From the NCBI RefSeq assembly GCF_003591515.1, contig NZ_QZCG01000006.1, positions 218,914 through 282,913 of the forward strand: a stretch of 64,000 nucleotides of DNA, read 5' to 3'. Made by a program: the position numbers and the translations under genes. The notes under the pieces are model-generated. The model did not search any database. It saw only the letters and a list, made by a program, of their open reading frames with translations, and was not told the origin of the DNA. Source of the stretch: Paracoccus onubensis. GTDB taxonomy: Bacteria; Pseudomonadota; Alphaproteobacteria; Rhodobacterales; Rhodobacteraceae. Positions within the stretch are counted from its first letter, which is position 1; every line of letters starts with the position of its first letter. Below are positions 25,993-35,641 of the stretch, in pieces.

Positions 25993-26286
25993 ACGGTCCT
26001 CGAGTTCCAAGCAAAAACTTCCCTGCGCTCGGCGACGAAAGCCCTCAGGCAATGATGATCGAGCAGGTCAGAATACGCAGAGGGCGGATTGCGGACGTTC
26101 GCTGCGCTGGACGCGAATGTCAGCTATCGGTCGCCGCGCTATACTGATCCCGCTGGGCGGCAATCTCGCAGTTGTGTTGTAAAATAAAACGCTGGATTTT
26201 GGTTGCAAAATCATCGCACCATAACAGTGTGATTACCATCCATCGAAATTTTATTGTTCATGAGTTGTCTCAAGGAGTTGTCGCGA

Positions 26287-28383
26287 GTGCGAACTGAGGA
26301 AAAGTGCTTTCAGGAACTTATCGAACTGTGCCGAAGCCCGGGTTTTGCGCACGCAATCGCGATGTTCTGTTTCCGAGACAATTGGATCGGTTTCAAAGAT
26401 CAAATGACTGGCAAGCTGATTGCGGACAAGAAAACACCGCAACGTCTTGTACGTACCGAGATTGCATCGTTGATCGGTGGGCTACTTGGAGGCAGCGGGT
26501 CAATTGAACTTCCCGATCAAGCCGTGACCGCGGAGTATCTAGAGCGAGCAGAGCGCTTACTTGAAGAAATTCATCAATGCATGATTAAAGACGCCTTCTC
26601 CGATTGGGATGCGGATAGCTCCCCCCTTTCTACAGGAGAGGCGATCAGAGAAGCAGCCTTTTATGCGACCGAAAGCGCGTACGCGTTTCAGTACATTGAA
26701 TTTGCGGAAATGCGTTACCAGCAGGATGAGCAATGGCTTGCAGAAAACGTAGGGTTTACTCTCAAAGATGCCAAAATCATTGTCGACGCGATTGTTGATA
26801 TCCAGTCCCAAAAGGCGATGCGTCAACTTGAAAACCTTAGGAAGACTGACCCGGCACTTTGGACAATACTTCCAGCATTCGAGCTAGAGCAAGGAGAGGT
26901 AGTCAGTGCTTCAGGCTTGCCAGAGAAAACAGTTGAGGCTTTCTTCGATGCTTTCACCTGTGATGTCAGTTCCGAGAGTTCGTCTTTTAAATCGGTAACG
27001 GACTTCAACATTACCTCCGCAAGGCCCATCGTCCTCTTGGGTGGGCGGTACTTCTTGTTTCAATACGTCAGCCTGACGGAAGCTATTTATGAGTCTCCGG
27101 CTCATTGGATGTACCAAGACGCGGCATACAGAGCGAAGGCATCCGCAAATAAAGGCCACTTCACAGAGGCGATTACCTTTCAGTTTCTAAAAAAGGTCTT
27201 CGGTGACGAGCACGTATTCCAAAATTTGGATCTTTTTGATGGCTCAAAGAAGGTCGGTGAAATTGATGTCTACGTTTCCTTCGGTGAAATCGGGATCGTT
27301 TTTCAGTGCAAGTCACAAAAGCTGACTGCCGCCTCGCGGAGCGGCAACTTAGTAAGAATACAGAAAGACTTCCAACTCGCAATTCAGGAGGCTTACGATC
27401 AGTGCCGAGCGTGCTTTAACGGTCTGAAAACTGAGAACATAGTTGCAAAGGACGCGGCCGGAAATGTGGTTGAGCTGAAAAAGCCAGAGCGAGTGTTTCC
27501 GATTACGGTTATCTCGGATCACTATCCAGCACTGAGCATTCAAGTTCAACAATTCCTGAAGACCGATTCCACTGAAGGTTTTGAAAACCCGCTTTGCGTC
27601 GATTTATTCACTTTAGATGTTCTTTCGGAACTGGTTCCCTCTCCTATTCGAGTCCTAGCCTACTTAGAGCGCCGTGCTCTTTACTATGATAGGATCATGA
27701 CGACGAACGAGTTGGGCGTTCTTGGCTTTTTCCTGAAGGCAAACCTCTGGCTTGAAACCGAAAATGATTTCCTAAACCTCGATGACAGTCTGGCGAGCGA
27801 TATCGATGCCGCCATGATTGTGCGTAGGGAAGGTCTTCCGGGAAAGGATACTCCGGAAGGACTTCTGACTCGTTTCAAAGGTACATTCGTCGGTCGTGTA
27901 ATCGATGATGTCGATCGAAATCCCAACGCTCTCTGCGTTGAATTAGGGCTGTCTTTTCTGGAAATGGGAGAAGACGGAATCAACCAAATTGGGGCGTTGG
28001 TCTCACGAATGGCAGCGAAGGGAAGAGGTGACGTCACTCTACCAATGGAAAATCGCTCGTCCGGTCTGACTATCCACTGCAACTCTGATCCCCAGTTCCT
28101 TGCAGAGCCGTCGTTGCGACAGCACATGGTGCGTCGCAAGTATTTTCAAAAGGCTGAAAAATGGTTGGGTCTAAACGTTGACCCTTCGACCGAGTTGGTC
28201 CGTTTCGGCGCATATGTTCGGCAGAAACATGTTTTTGATTATGAGCTTGAAGCACTGATGGCTTCAGCGCCACCCATGGTCAAAACCGAGGATGTCTTGC
28301 AGCGGGCCGCACGACGAAAAGTTGGGCGTAACGATAAGTGTCCTTGCGGCAGCGGCAAGAAGTACAAGCATTGCTGTAGTTAG
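26287..28383 (+). CDS. PD-(D/E)XK nuclease-like protein with C-terminal SEC-C motif
   Basis: About 698 residues. Around residues 323-342 the pattern GEIDVYV...GIVFQCKSQK gives the E-D-x(n)-x-C-K arrangement of NERD/PD-(D/E)XK nucleases (D in EIDVYV, then Q-x-K). The last 21 residues are a SEC-C zinc motif, GRNDKCPCGSGKKYKHCC. The rest is helical and unrecognised. The GTG at 26287 is chosen because AAGGAG lies 9 nt upstream; an ATG at 26260 without a ribosome site would add nine residues. A/T content is higher than in the core genome. SEC-C proteins with nuclease domains occur in defence islands, which fits the position beside a satellite att site. Confidence 0.72.
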   Translation: MRTEEKCFQELIELCRSPGFAHAIAMFCFRDNWIGFKDQMTGKLIADKKTPQRLVRTEIASLIGGLLGGSGSIELPDQAVTAEYLERAERLLEEIHQCMIKDAFSDWDADSSPLSTGEAIREAAFYATESAYAFQYIEFAEMRYQQDEQWLAENVGFTLKDAKIIVDAIVDIQSQKAMRQLENLRKTDPALWTILPAFELEQGEVVSASGLPEKTVEAFFDAFTCDVSSESSSFKSVTDFNITSARPIVLLGGRYFLFQYVSLTEAIYESPAHWMYQDAAYRAKASANKGHFTEAITFQFLKKVFGDEHVFQNLDLFDGSKKVGEIDVYVSFGEIGIVFQCKSQKLTAASRSGNLVRIQKDFQLAIQEAYDQCRACFNGLKTENIVAKDAAGNVVELKKPERVFPITVISDHYPALSIQVQQFLKTDSTEGFENPLCVDLFTLDVLSELVPSPIRVLAYLERRALYYDRIMTTNELGVLGFFLKANLWLETENDFLNLDDSLASDIDAAMIVRREGLPGKDTPEGLLTRFKGTFVGRVIDDVDRNPNALCVELGLSFLEMGEDGINQIGALVSRMAAKGRGDVTLPMENRSSGLTIHCNSDPQFLAEPSLRQHMVRRKYFQKAEKWLGLNVDPSTELVRFGAYVRQKHVFDYELEALMASAPPMVKTEDVLQRAARRKVGRNDKCPCGSGKKYKHCCS

Positions 28384-28559
28384 GGCTAAGCTCTGGATTT
28401 CAACAAGGTGCGCGACGGAACGCAACTGCTGTTGCCTTCACGCCCTGAGTGTAAGGCGGTGCTGTGATGGGAGCGCGAACGGCAGGAGTTCTTAGAGCGG
28501 CCACTCGCCTTCCTTGGCCTGACTGTCCGCTTAGGGCCGCATGCAACGCGCCCCCTTCG

Positions 28560-31196
28560 TTATGCCCTCTCAATCCGCGCTATCAGCCTTTCGCCGCCCA
28601 AGGGGGCAAAGGCGCGTTGGCGGCAGGTCAGGATGATGATCTGCTGGTCCTGGGCCACGCGATGCAGGGCGGTGAACATTGCCTCGATCCGGTCGTCATC
28701 GCTGTGGACCAGGGCATCGTCGAGGATCACCGGCACTGGTCGGCCTGAGCCGGCGAAGAGGCGTGCGAAGGCCAGCCGGGTGAGGATCGCCAGTTGTTCG
28801 CGCGTGCCGCCGGACAGAATATCCAGCCCCTCGTCCTGGCCGTCACGGGTCAGGGCGATCGGCAGCAGGCTCGTATCGTCAATACGTAGCGCGGCGCCGG
28901 GGTGCAGGATCGACAAAAGCGGGTCGATCTCGCGCAGGACGGGGCCGAAATAGGCCTCGCGCGCGGTGCGACGGGCATCTTCCAGTGCAGTGCGCAGACG
29001 GGCCAACGCCTTTACCTCGCGCTCATAGCGGGCGGCGCGGGCACTTGCAGTGGCCTCGCGGCCGCGCAATTCCCCAAGCGCCTCTTCGATCCCCTCATCG
29101 GCCAGCGCGCCGATAGAGCCATTGACCCCGGCCAGATCGCTTTGAAGGCGTGCGAGATCGCGGCGGCGGCCTTCCACCACCGAACGCAGCCGCGACACCG
29201 TCGCCTGCGCCGTGGCCAGGTCGGGCGCGTTTTCGGTCAGGCGAGCAAGGGCAGCGGCTGCCTCCGTTTCCGCCTGGACCAGTGCGGGTTGCGCAGCGGT
29301 CAGGTTCTGGACACGGGCTGCGAGATCGACGAGATCTCCCGCCTCGACCTGCACGGCGGCAAGTATTTGATCGGCAGATTGCACGGATGCCTGACGGGCC
29401 GCCCGGGATTCGCGCAGGGTGGCATGGCGGGTTTCGGCCTCGTGGCGCTGCGCAAGGGCGGTAGCCTCGACCTCACGCGCAGCCTGAAGCTGGTCTTGCA
29501 GCAGGGCGGGCTCTTCGGCGGGTTCGGTTTCGGCCGCGCCTGCGGCGGCACGGGCTTCGGCCAAGCGGGACTGAAGGGCGCCGATACCCTCGGGCGCCAG
29601 TTCGGCCAGTAGATTATCCGCCTGCCGGATGGCGCCGTCCAGCCGCTCGGCCTCGGCCAAGGCCTTGCGAGCGGCGGCTATACTCGACGTGCCGCAAGCG
29701 GACAGGCTCTTGGCAAGCGCCTCTTCGGCCCGGGTCAGTTGCGCCGCGAGATCGCTGGCGGCGACCAGACCCGGATCAATGGTCATGTGCCCGATGCCGG
29801 GCAGATCCAGACCAACCGCCGCGCGCAGCCGGATACCTTCGGGAGCCAGAGGACGACCATCCATCAGCACGCGCGCATCGCCCTGATAGCTGATCTTGAC
29901 CAGGACCAACCGCGCCTCGTCCTGCAGGGCCAGTCGGTCGCGGATGGCTTGCGCTTCTTCGGCCTTATCCAGCAGGGTACGAGTGATTTTCAGCAGACTG
30001 CGGTCGGCGCGATAGGTTTCTCCGGCCGCGCGCTGCCGTTCGGCGCGGTCGTATTCCGTCGCCAGACTGGCCGCGCGGTCCCGGGCAGCAAGGGCCAGTC
30101 GGGCGCGCTGTGCATGATCCAGGCGCGCGGCAAGCGCCACTACCTTTTCGCGGGTCGCTTCGTGGCGGATGGCGGCCTCAGCCTCTTGCGCCGCTGTCTT
30201 CTCGGTCAGAGATTCAACTTCAGCCAAGGCTTCGCGCGCCTTGTTCTGCCCGGTTCCGGCGCTGGCCAGCCGTGTCTGCAACTGCTGCAACTGGGAAATC
30301 GCCTCCGCACCCTGGCTGGTGTTCAGTCGCGCCAGACGCAGATCGGCCTCTGACTTGGCAATGCGTTCGGCATGGGTTTCGGCGGATTTCAGGGCCTGAT
30401 CTGCCTCTGCCAGCGCCTCGATCTCACGCGCCGAGGCGGTGGCATCCGTCAGCTGGGCCAGATCGCGCGTGATCGCCGCGCGCTGCCGCAATTCCGCACC
30501 CAGCCTCGCGGCCTTGACTTCCAGGTACGCACATTCCTCGGTTAGGGTCGCGGCCTCGTCGACGGCCCGCGCCCATTCGCCGCCGGACCTGGGGCGCAGG
30601 GTCGAGGTGGCGAGCTTCGCCAAGGCGTCATTCACCCGGGCCAGCACCTGATCCATGCGGCGTCCGCCGGTCATCATCTCGATCTCTCCGGCGACCGAGG
30701 AAAGCAGATCGCGTCGCGCATGCAGTGCCCGCTCGCGTTCGGATTTCTCAGAAGCACCCGCGCCTTCGGGTTCCATCCCCAACACACCCTGCCGTACCCA
30801 GAGTAGGCCCGAGGGCCCGGCAAGGCCCTGATCGGTCAGCCGGTCGATCCAGGCCTCGGCCTCATCCTCTTGCGCGATCAGCCGTCCCGAGGCATCCAGC
30901 ACCCGCGCCGCCGGGCGGGACAACCAGCGCTTTTCCACCCGAAAGTGGCCTTCGGGGAGGTCAATTTCCACCGCCGCCTCGGGCGCGCCTCCGGCATGGG
31001 GTTGTAGCGTCTTCACCGGGGCCTTTGCGCTGCGATGGGGGTGGAAGAACAGGGCGTGCAACCCGTCGAAGAAGGTCGATTTTCCGAATTCGTTGGGCTG
31101 CGACAGGACGGAGATGCCGTCGCCGATCCCGTCAATGCGGGCGCGCTGCCCGGCGAAGCGGCGCAGGTTGGTCAGTTCGATGGCGCGGATCTTCAT
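28560..31196 (-). CDS. SbcC/YhaN-like AAA ATPase
   Basis: 878 residues with the split-ATPase layout of SMC/Rad50 relatives: Walker A QPNEFGKSTFFDGL (residues 33-46), a Q-loop-like LLWVRQGVLG near 150, a long Ala/Glu/Arg-rich coiled coil, ABC signature LSGGTREQLAILTRLAF near 794, and Walker B VPVILDDALVHSDDDR near 823. I see no C-x-x-C zinc hook in the coiled coil, unlike true SbcC/Rad50, so it is closer to YhaN-type proteins. Its start overlaps the stop of the phosphoesterase gene (ATGA), so they form an SbcCD-like nuclease pair. Last gene of the five-gene operon. Confidence 0.85.
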   Translation of the reverse strand: MKIRAIELTNLRRFAGQRARIDGIGDGISVLSQPNEFGKSTFFDGLHALFFHPHRSAKAPVKTLQPHAGGAPEAAVEIDLPEGHFRVEKRWLSRPAARVLDASGRLIAQEDEAEAWIDRLTDQGLAGPSGLLWVRQGVLGMEPEGAGASEKSERERALHARRDLLSSVAGEIEMMTGGRRMDQVLARVNDALAKLATSTLRPRSGGEWARAVDEAATLTEECAYLEVKAARLGAELRQRAAITRDLAQLTDATASAREIEALAEADQALKSAETHAERIAKSEADLRLARLNTSQGAEAISQLQQLQTRLASAGTGQNKAREALAEVESLTEKTAAQEAEAAIRHEATREKVVALAARLDHAQRARLALAARDRAASLATEYDRAERQRAAGETYRADRSLLKITRTLLDKAEEAQAIRDRLALQDEARLVLVKISYQGDARVLMDGRPLAPEGIRLRAAVGLDLPGIGHMTIDPGLVAASDLAAQLTRAEEALAKSLSACGTSSIAAARKALAEAERLDGAIRQADNLLAELAPEGIGALQSRLAEARAAAGAAETEPAEEPALLQDQLQAAREVEATALAQRHEAETRHATLRESRAARQASVQSADQILAAVQVEAGDLVDLAARVQNLTAAQPALVQAETEAAAALARLTENAPDLATAQATVSRLRSVVEGRRRDLARLQSDLAGVNGSIGALADEGIEEALGELRGREATASARAARYEREVKALARLRTALEDARRTAREAYFGPVLREIDPLLSILHPGAALRIDDTSLLPIALTRDGQDEGLDILSGGTREQLAILTRLAFARLFAGSGRPVPVILDDALVHSDDDRIEAMFTALHRVAQDQQIIILTCRQRAFAPLGGERLIARIERA

Positions 31197-32317
31197 GCAT
31201 CGACCTCCTGCACAAGCGCATAAAGCCGGGACAGGGCCAGATCCGCCAGATCGCGGTGGGCCTGCGCCCGGGACGGATCGGCGGATTCGGACAAGAGTGC
31301 GTCAGCGGCGCGGCGCAGGGCCCCGCCCCGGTCGATCAGGTCAAGGTCATAGGGCTTGACCTCTGTGGCCACCCGGGCAAGGTCGGTTTCAAACCAGCCG
31401 AAATCCGGGGCGATGGCGGCAAGCTGGGTCTCGAAGGCCGCGCGTTCGGCCAGGGTCAGTCGTCCGGCAGCCTCAAGCCGCAGCAGCGTGTCGCGGCGGC
31501 GGGTTTCGGGCGGCAGGATATGCGCCAGGCGGGCAGAGATATCCTCACCCGGCAGCATATCCATCACCGGACGCAGCCAGTCAAACTGACCAGTCTGGGC
31601 CACGCTGGCCTGCGCCGGTGCCCCGCTGGCTGCGATATGCACCACCAAGGCACCGGGGGCCGTGTCATGTTTGAACCCACCCGACTCGGGCGTGCCGGAA
31701 TACCAGGTTGCGGGGCCGATCTGCATGCGGCCATGCCAATCGCCGAGGCCCAGATAATCAAGACCCGACAGCCGCGCCCGATCAGGCGGGATAATGCCCG
31801 GGCTGCCCTCATCCGAGGTGAAATCCATGATCGCGCCATGACCAAGGCCAATGCGGATCGCGCCTTCGGGTGTCGGGGCGGACATCGCCTCGGTCAGGTC
31901 GCGCCCCGGGCGGCGCTGCGTACAGGGGGCGGGTAACAGCCAAACGTCGGAGGCGAGTTCGACCGGCACAGGATCACTCAACACGACAAGGTTTTCTGGC
32001 GCATCGGCCTGAACGCGACGCCAGAGTTCGGAGGCTGCCAGGCTGTCATGGTTACCGGGCATCAACATCCAGCGCAGATCACCCTCGGCGGCCATGGCAC
32101 GCAGGGCGTGGCGCAAGGTTTCGGGCGATGGCGTTTCGGCATCGAAGGTGTCGCCTGCCAGCAGCACATCAATCGCCCCAGCCTCACGCGCCGCCGAAGC
32201 AAGACGGGCGATGACGGTATGGCGCGCCTCGCGCAGCCGACCGCGGATATCCTCAGGGAATCCACCATAGGCGCGACCAAGGTGCAGGTCGGAGGAGTGG
32301 AGGAACCTATAGGTCAT
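31193..32317 (-). CDS. SbcD/YhaO-like metallophosphoesterase (DNA exonuclease)
   Basis: 374 residues. The calcineurin-like motifs are all present: RFLHSSDLHLGRAYGG (D-x-H), LLAGDTFDA, LMPGNHDSLA (GNHD), GLGHGAIMD and GLGDWHGR. This is the Mre11/SbcD-type phosphodiesterase layout. GAGG lies 6 nt before the ATG. It begins 34 nt after the GIY-YIG gene and overlaps the ATPase gene by 4 nt. With that partner it would be a DNA end-processing nuclease. Housekeeping sbcCD would normally lie in core context; here the pair is the tail of a methylase-helicase operon. Confidence 0.87.
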   Translation of the reverse strand: MTYRFLHSSDLHLGRAYGGFPEDIRGRLREARHTVIARLASAAREAGAIDVLLAGDTFDAETPSPETLRHALRAMAAEGDLRWMLMPGNHDSLAASELWRRVQADAPENLVVLSDPVPVELASDVWLLPAPCTQRRPGRDLTEAMSAPTPEGAIRIGLGHGAIMDFTSDEGSPGIIPPDRARLSGLDYLGLGDWHGRMQIGPATWYSGTPESGGFKHDTAPGALVVHIAASGAPAQASVAQTGQFDWLRPVMDMLPGEDISARLAHILPPETRRRDTLLRLEAAGRLTLAERAAFETQLAAIAPDFGWFETDLARVATEVKPYDLDLIDRGGALRRAADALLSESADPSRAQAHRDLADLALSRLYALVQEVDA

Positions 32318-32351
32318 GACGCCTCGCTGCCCGGAACGCCATCCGAACGGT

Positions 32352-33569
32352 TCATCGCGCACCCTCCACCTTTCTCTCGATCTTCTGCCTGACCACGTCA
32401 TAGCGGTATCCGTGAAGCGTGCCGTCACCAATCAGTTTGGCGGCCTGAGCGACATGGTCCGGCAGGACATAGAACCATTCTTTGGGAAAAACCTTCTTTC
32501 CGAAGCGATCTGTCACAAAAAGCTCGGCTGGTCGCGCGGATACAAAAAACCGATGTAGCAGGTTTTCGACCTTGCGCCGGGAAAGGTTCTTCAGCTCATA
32601 GATCGCTACGATCTCGACCGGGGCGAGCAGGAAGGTCGGGTCGTTTCGGGCATCGGCAACCCGACGATGGACATCCTGGCTGGTGACGCCGATTTTATGC
32701 AGGAGCATGCGCTGCTGTTTGATTGCGGGATCGTCGGAGCGGGAGCGCGCGACGTAGATCGTTCCCGAGAGTTCAAGCTGGTCTGACTCCCAGTCAGGAT
32801 CGAGCGGACCCATCCCAACCTTCTGCACCAGACGCGCGGTCTTGTCGTCATTCAGGGATTTCCGGAATGACGACATCAGCGGATCGCTTTCGGTGCCGTT
32901 CGAGAAGATCACCCGCAGACGATGATCGCGTGAGCCACCGCGCGCCGTCATCTCGGACTTCTCGGCGATCATGGCAAGCAGGCCATTGCGAATGAAGAAG
33001 TCCCCCTCCAAGGGTTCGATGACAGCCCATTTCTTGACCGGGATGGCCTGCCTGTCGCCGCGTTCCAATGCCTGCTGCACCGCCTCGAAGCGGTCCCGAT
33101 AGAGCTCAAAGTCCCGGCATGGGACAAATTCAGCCCGGTGGTCCGGCAAATGCCGATCCGCAGCTGCGGTCGCGTGTTTCAGCACCACAAGCGACGGATC
33201 GACTGATAGATCATCGTCATCGAATATTTCATCAAGGCTGTCAGGGACATCCTCGGTGGAGGGTTCGTCTCGCCAGGAGACCTGCAAAGGCGCGGCGACA
33301 TTCAGCAAGCCGAGCCGATCCTCGGCGATCATCTGATCCGTGGGTGTTTGGCTAGCCCTGTTCCAGATCGTGCCAAGGCGCATCTCATCATGATCATCGG
33401 CATCTGTATCGGGAATACGGCCATGTTCTTCGTAAAATGCCGTAACCTCGCGTAGGACGGCGACGCCCCTGTCACCGGGGTTGGATCCCCCGGCTGCGCG
33501 TGGCCTGACCTCCAGCAAGCCGAACTCATCATCTTCGGCGAAGATGTCATCAAGGGTCGGGCGGGTCAC
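32352..33569 (-). CDS. GIY-YIG nuclease (T5orf172-type) with acidic N-terminus
   Basis: 405 residues. The last 140 residues form a GIY-YIG domain of the T5orf172 type: SGTIYVARSRSDD (GIY equivalent, residue 269 on), HKIGVTSQDVHRRVADAR (YIG equivalent plus the catalytic Arg region), and ELKNLSRRKVENLLHRFF with the metal-binding Glu near 335. The first ~130 residues are acidic and repetitive (LDDIFAEDDEFG, LDEIFDDDDLS). Start is GTG at 33569, overlapping the helicase stop codon (GTGA). Likely the cutting subunit of a restriction-like complex encoded by this operon (inference). Confidence 0.83.
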   Translation of the reverse strand: MTRPTLDDIFAEDDEFGLLEVRPRAAGGSNPGDRGVAVLREVTAFYEEHGRIPDTDADDHDEMRLGTIWNRASQTPTDQMIAEDRLGLLNVAAPLQVSWRDEPSTEDVPDSLDEIFDDDDLSVDPSLVVLKHATAAADRHLPDHRAEFVPCRDFELYRDRFEAVQQALERGDRQAIPVKKWAVIEPLEGDFFIRNGLLAMIAEKSEMTARGGSRDHRLRVIFSNGTESDPLMSSFRKSLNDDKTARLVQKVGMGPLDPDWESDQLELSGTIYVARSRSDDPAIKQQRMLLHKIGVTSQDVHRRVADARNDPTFLLAPVEIVAIYELKNLSRRKVENLLHRFFVSARPAELFVTDRFGKKVFPKEWFYVLPDHVAQAAKLIGDGTLHGYRYDVVRQKIERKVEGAR

Positions 33570-35641
33570 AGCGCGGCCTCGCGCATCCGCCTGGCCTTTT
33601 CGGACTTGAGCCAGGCCAAGGCCTCGGCCATGCGCTTTTCCAGTGGATCGGCGGCATGGACATTTGGTTCGCGCCCTTCGGACGCCCGAAACGCCTTGAT
33701 CCGAGGCCAGAGCGTGCGGGCCTCATCGCCGGTCATATTGACGCGCAGCGCAACCATGGCCGATTGAACATGTGCCAGGATTTGCGAATCCAATGACTTG
33801 GAGGCGACCTCGAACCGTTCCCTGAAGGTATTCACGCTGTCGATCAGGTCCACGCCGATCTCGCGGACATTGATGAACTTCCTGACCATTTGCAGCAAGG
33901 TGTTCGGCATGCTGTCGGAGCTTTCATCCTCGCTGTCACCATCGCCGCGGGGCGGCGTGCCGGTCAGCGGGGACTGGCTCTCGGCGAAACCACGCTCGGC
34001 CTCTTTGCGGGCAAGGGTCAGGATGTTCATATGGGCCGCCAGATGCTGGCGCACGGATTCGGCCTCTTCCGGCTCCAGCGTCTCATAGCGTCGTTCGATG
34101 ATATCGGTCAGAACCATCTGGGTCGCCACCTCGGGCGCGGTATCCGTAGCCAGAACGCGGCGATCCATTTCCTGATAGGCGGTCGCCATCAGATCCTGCA
34201 TGTCACTTTCGCAGATCTCCCGCGCGCGGTCGGTTGGCGGCTCGATCAACCCCTTGATGCCGATGGTCACATTACCTTCGGCGTCAGTCCCGATCGGATC
34301 GCGGACATCACCATCCTCGCGCCGATAGAATTTGAAGTTCGGGGCCAGCACCTGCTCCATCAGCAGCGACCCGGAAATGGCCTTGAGCATGTCATTCACC
34401 GCATCCGTCACCACGCCGGTTTCGACACCGGGTTCCGCGACCAGGTTGGTGAACAGGGCGCGCGGCTTGCCCGGCGCGTCGCGGGTGGCGCGACCGATGA
34501 TCTGGACGATCTCGGTCAGGGATGAGCGATAGCCGATGGTCAGCGCATGTTCGCACCAGACCCAGTCGAATCCCTCTTTCGCCATGCCAAGCGCAATGAT
34601 GATATCCACCTTCGCGCAGTCGGCCACATCATCGCGCCTGCCATCCGGCTCCCTGATCTCGCGCGACAACGCCGCCTTGACGATATCGCGCCCCGGCCCG
34701 TCATCGACCAGATCGGCGATCTTCACCACCGTCCCATCGGGACGGCGCACCAGGTCGAAGCCGGTTTCCGGGTCGCGGCCCTCATGGGTGCCGATCAGGT
34801 CGATGATCCGGCCCACCTCATTATACTTGTCATCTAAGGCCTCGGACGACCCACGATGCGGAATATGGATGATCGTCTTCTGGTCCGGGTTCAGGACGCC
34901 GGGCAATCCATTGATATAATTGCCCTTGTAGAATTCATAATTGATCCCAAGCGCCTTGAGGAATTCATAGCCTTCCAGCTGCTCGTAATAGCTGTAGGTG
35001 ATCTTGGTGAAGCGATCCTCATCCTCGGGGCGCAGCACGGGATCGGCGTCGCCGCGGAAATAGCTGCCGGTCATCGACATGATGTGGCAGGCGCCCCGAT
35101 TCAGCAGGTTGCGTAGGATCACCCCAAGCCGATTGTTGTCCGAGGCCGAGACATGGTGGAATTCGTCGATGGCGATGAAACAATTGTCGAACGCCTCGAT
35201 CCCCGCCTTGGCCGCCACCGCGTCAAAGCCGAAGCGGAAGGTGGCATGGGTGCAGACCAGCACCGATGCATCGCTGTCCAGAAAGGCCTCGAAAGCCTTG
35301 ACCTTCTGCGCTTCTGCCCCGTCGCCGGTCAGGCAAAGGTTCCACCGATCATCGACCTCCCAATCCGCCTCGAACCCATAGCTGGTCAGATCGGTCGAGC
35401 GGAAAGAGCCGCCGATCGAAGTTTCGGGCACGCAGACGATGGTCTTGGCCAGCCCCTGATGGCGCATCTTGTCCAGCGCGATGAACATCAGCGCTCGGCT
35501 TTTCCCGGCGGCGGGCGGGGCTTTCAGCAGCAGGAACTGAGCGGCGCGGGCGGCATAGGCGCGGGCCTGCATCTCGCGCTGGCCAAGGGCGTTGGTTGTG
35601 GCTTTCGACCTTCCATAGCTGACATTGAGCATCTGCACCAT
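33566..35641 (-). CDS. DEAD/DEAH-family helicase
   Basis: 691-residue superfamily-2 helicase. Walker A is LKAPPAAGKSRAL (residues 40-51), motif II is CFIAIDEFHHVSA (near 155), motif III-like MSMTGSYF follows, and motif VI is EIVQIIGRATRDAPG (near 385). The C-terminal 300 residues are helical and not recognised. It starts with ATG in the TGATG overlap with the methylase stop; AAGGGGGG lies upstream. It ends overlapping the GIY-YIG gene. Helicases of this type are the translocating subunit in Type I/III-like and other restriction systems. Confidence 0.87.
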   Translation of the reverse strand: MVQMLNVSYGRSKATTNALGQREMQARAYAARAAQFLLLKAPPAAGKSRALMFIALDKMRHQGLAKTIVCVPETSIGGSFRSTDLTSYGFEADWEVDDRWNLCLTGDGAEAQKVKAFEAFLDSDASVLVCTHATFRFGFDAVAAKAGIEAFDNCFIAIDEFHHVSASDNNRLGVILRNLLNRGACHIMSMTGSYFRGDADPVLRPEDEDRFTKITYSYYEQLEGYEFLKALGINYEFYKGNYINGLPGVLNPDQKTIIHIPHRGSSEALDDKYNEVGRIIDLIGTHEGRDPETGFDLVRRPDGTVVKIADLVDDGPGRDIVKAALSREIREPDGRRDDVADCAKVDIIIALGMAKEGFDWVWCEHALTIGYRSSLTEIVQIIGRATRDAPGKPRALFTNLVAEPGVETGVVTDAVNDMLKAISGSLLMEQVLAPNFKFYRREDGDVRDPIGTDAEGNVTIGIKGLIEPPTDRAREICESDMQDLMATAYQEMDRRVLATDTAPEVATQMVLTDIIERRYETLEPEEAESVRQHLAAHMNILTLARKEAERGFAESQSPLTGTPPRGDGDSEDESSDSMPNTLLQMVRKFINVREIGVDLIDSVNTFRERFEVASKSLDSQILAHVQSAMVALRVNMTGDEARTLWPRIKAFRASEGREPNVHAADPLEKRMAEALAWLKSEKARRMREAAL

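Noticed and set aside
28384..28559. Possible gene remnant between the SEC-C gene and the ATPase gene
   Set aside because: Short frames there have no recognisable domain or ribosome site; I could not support a feature.
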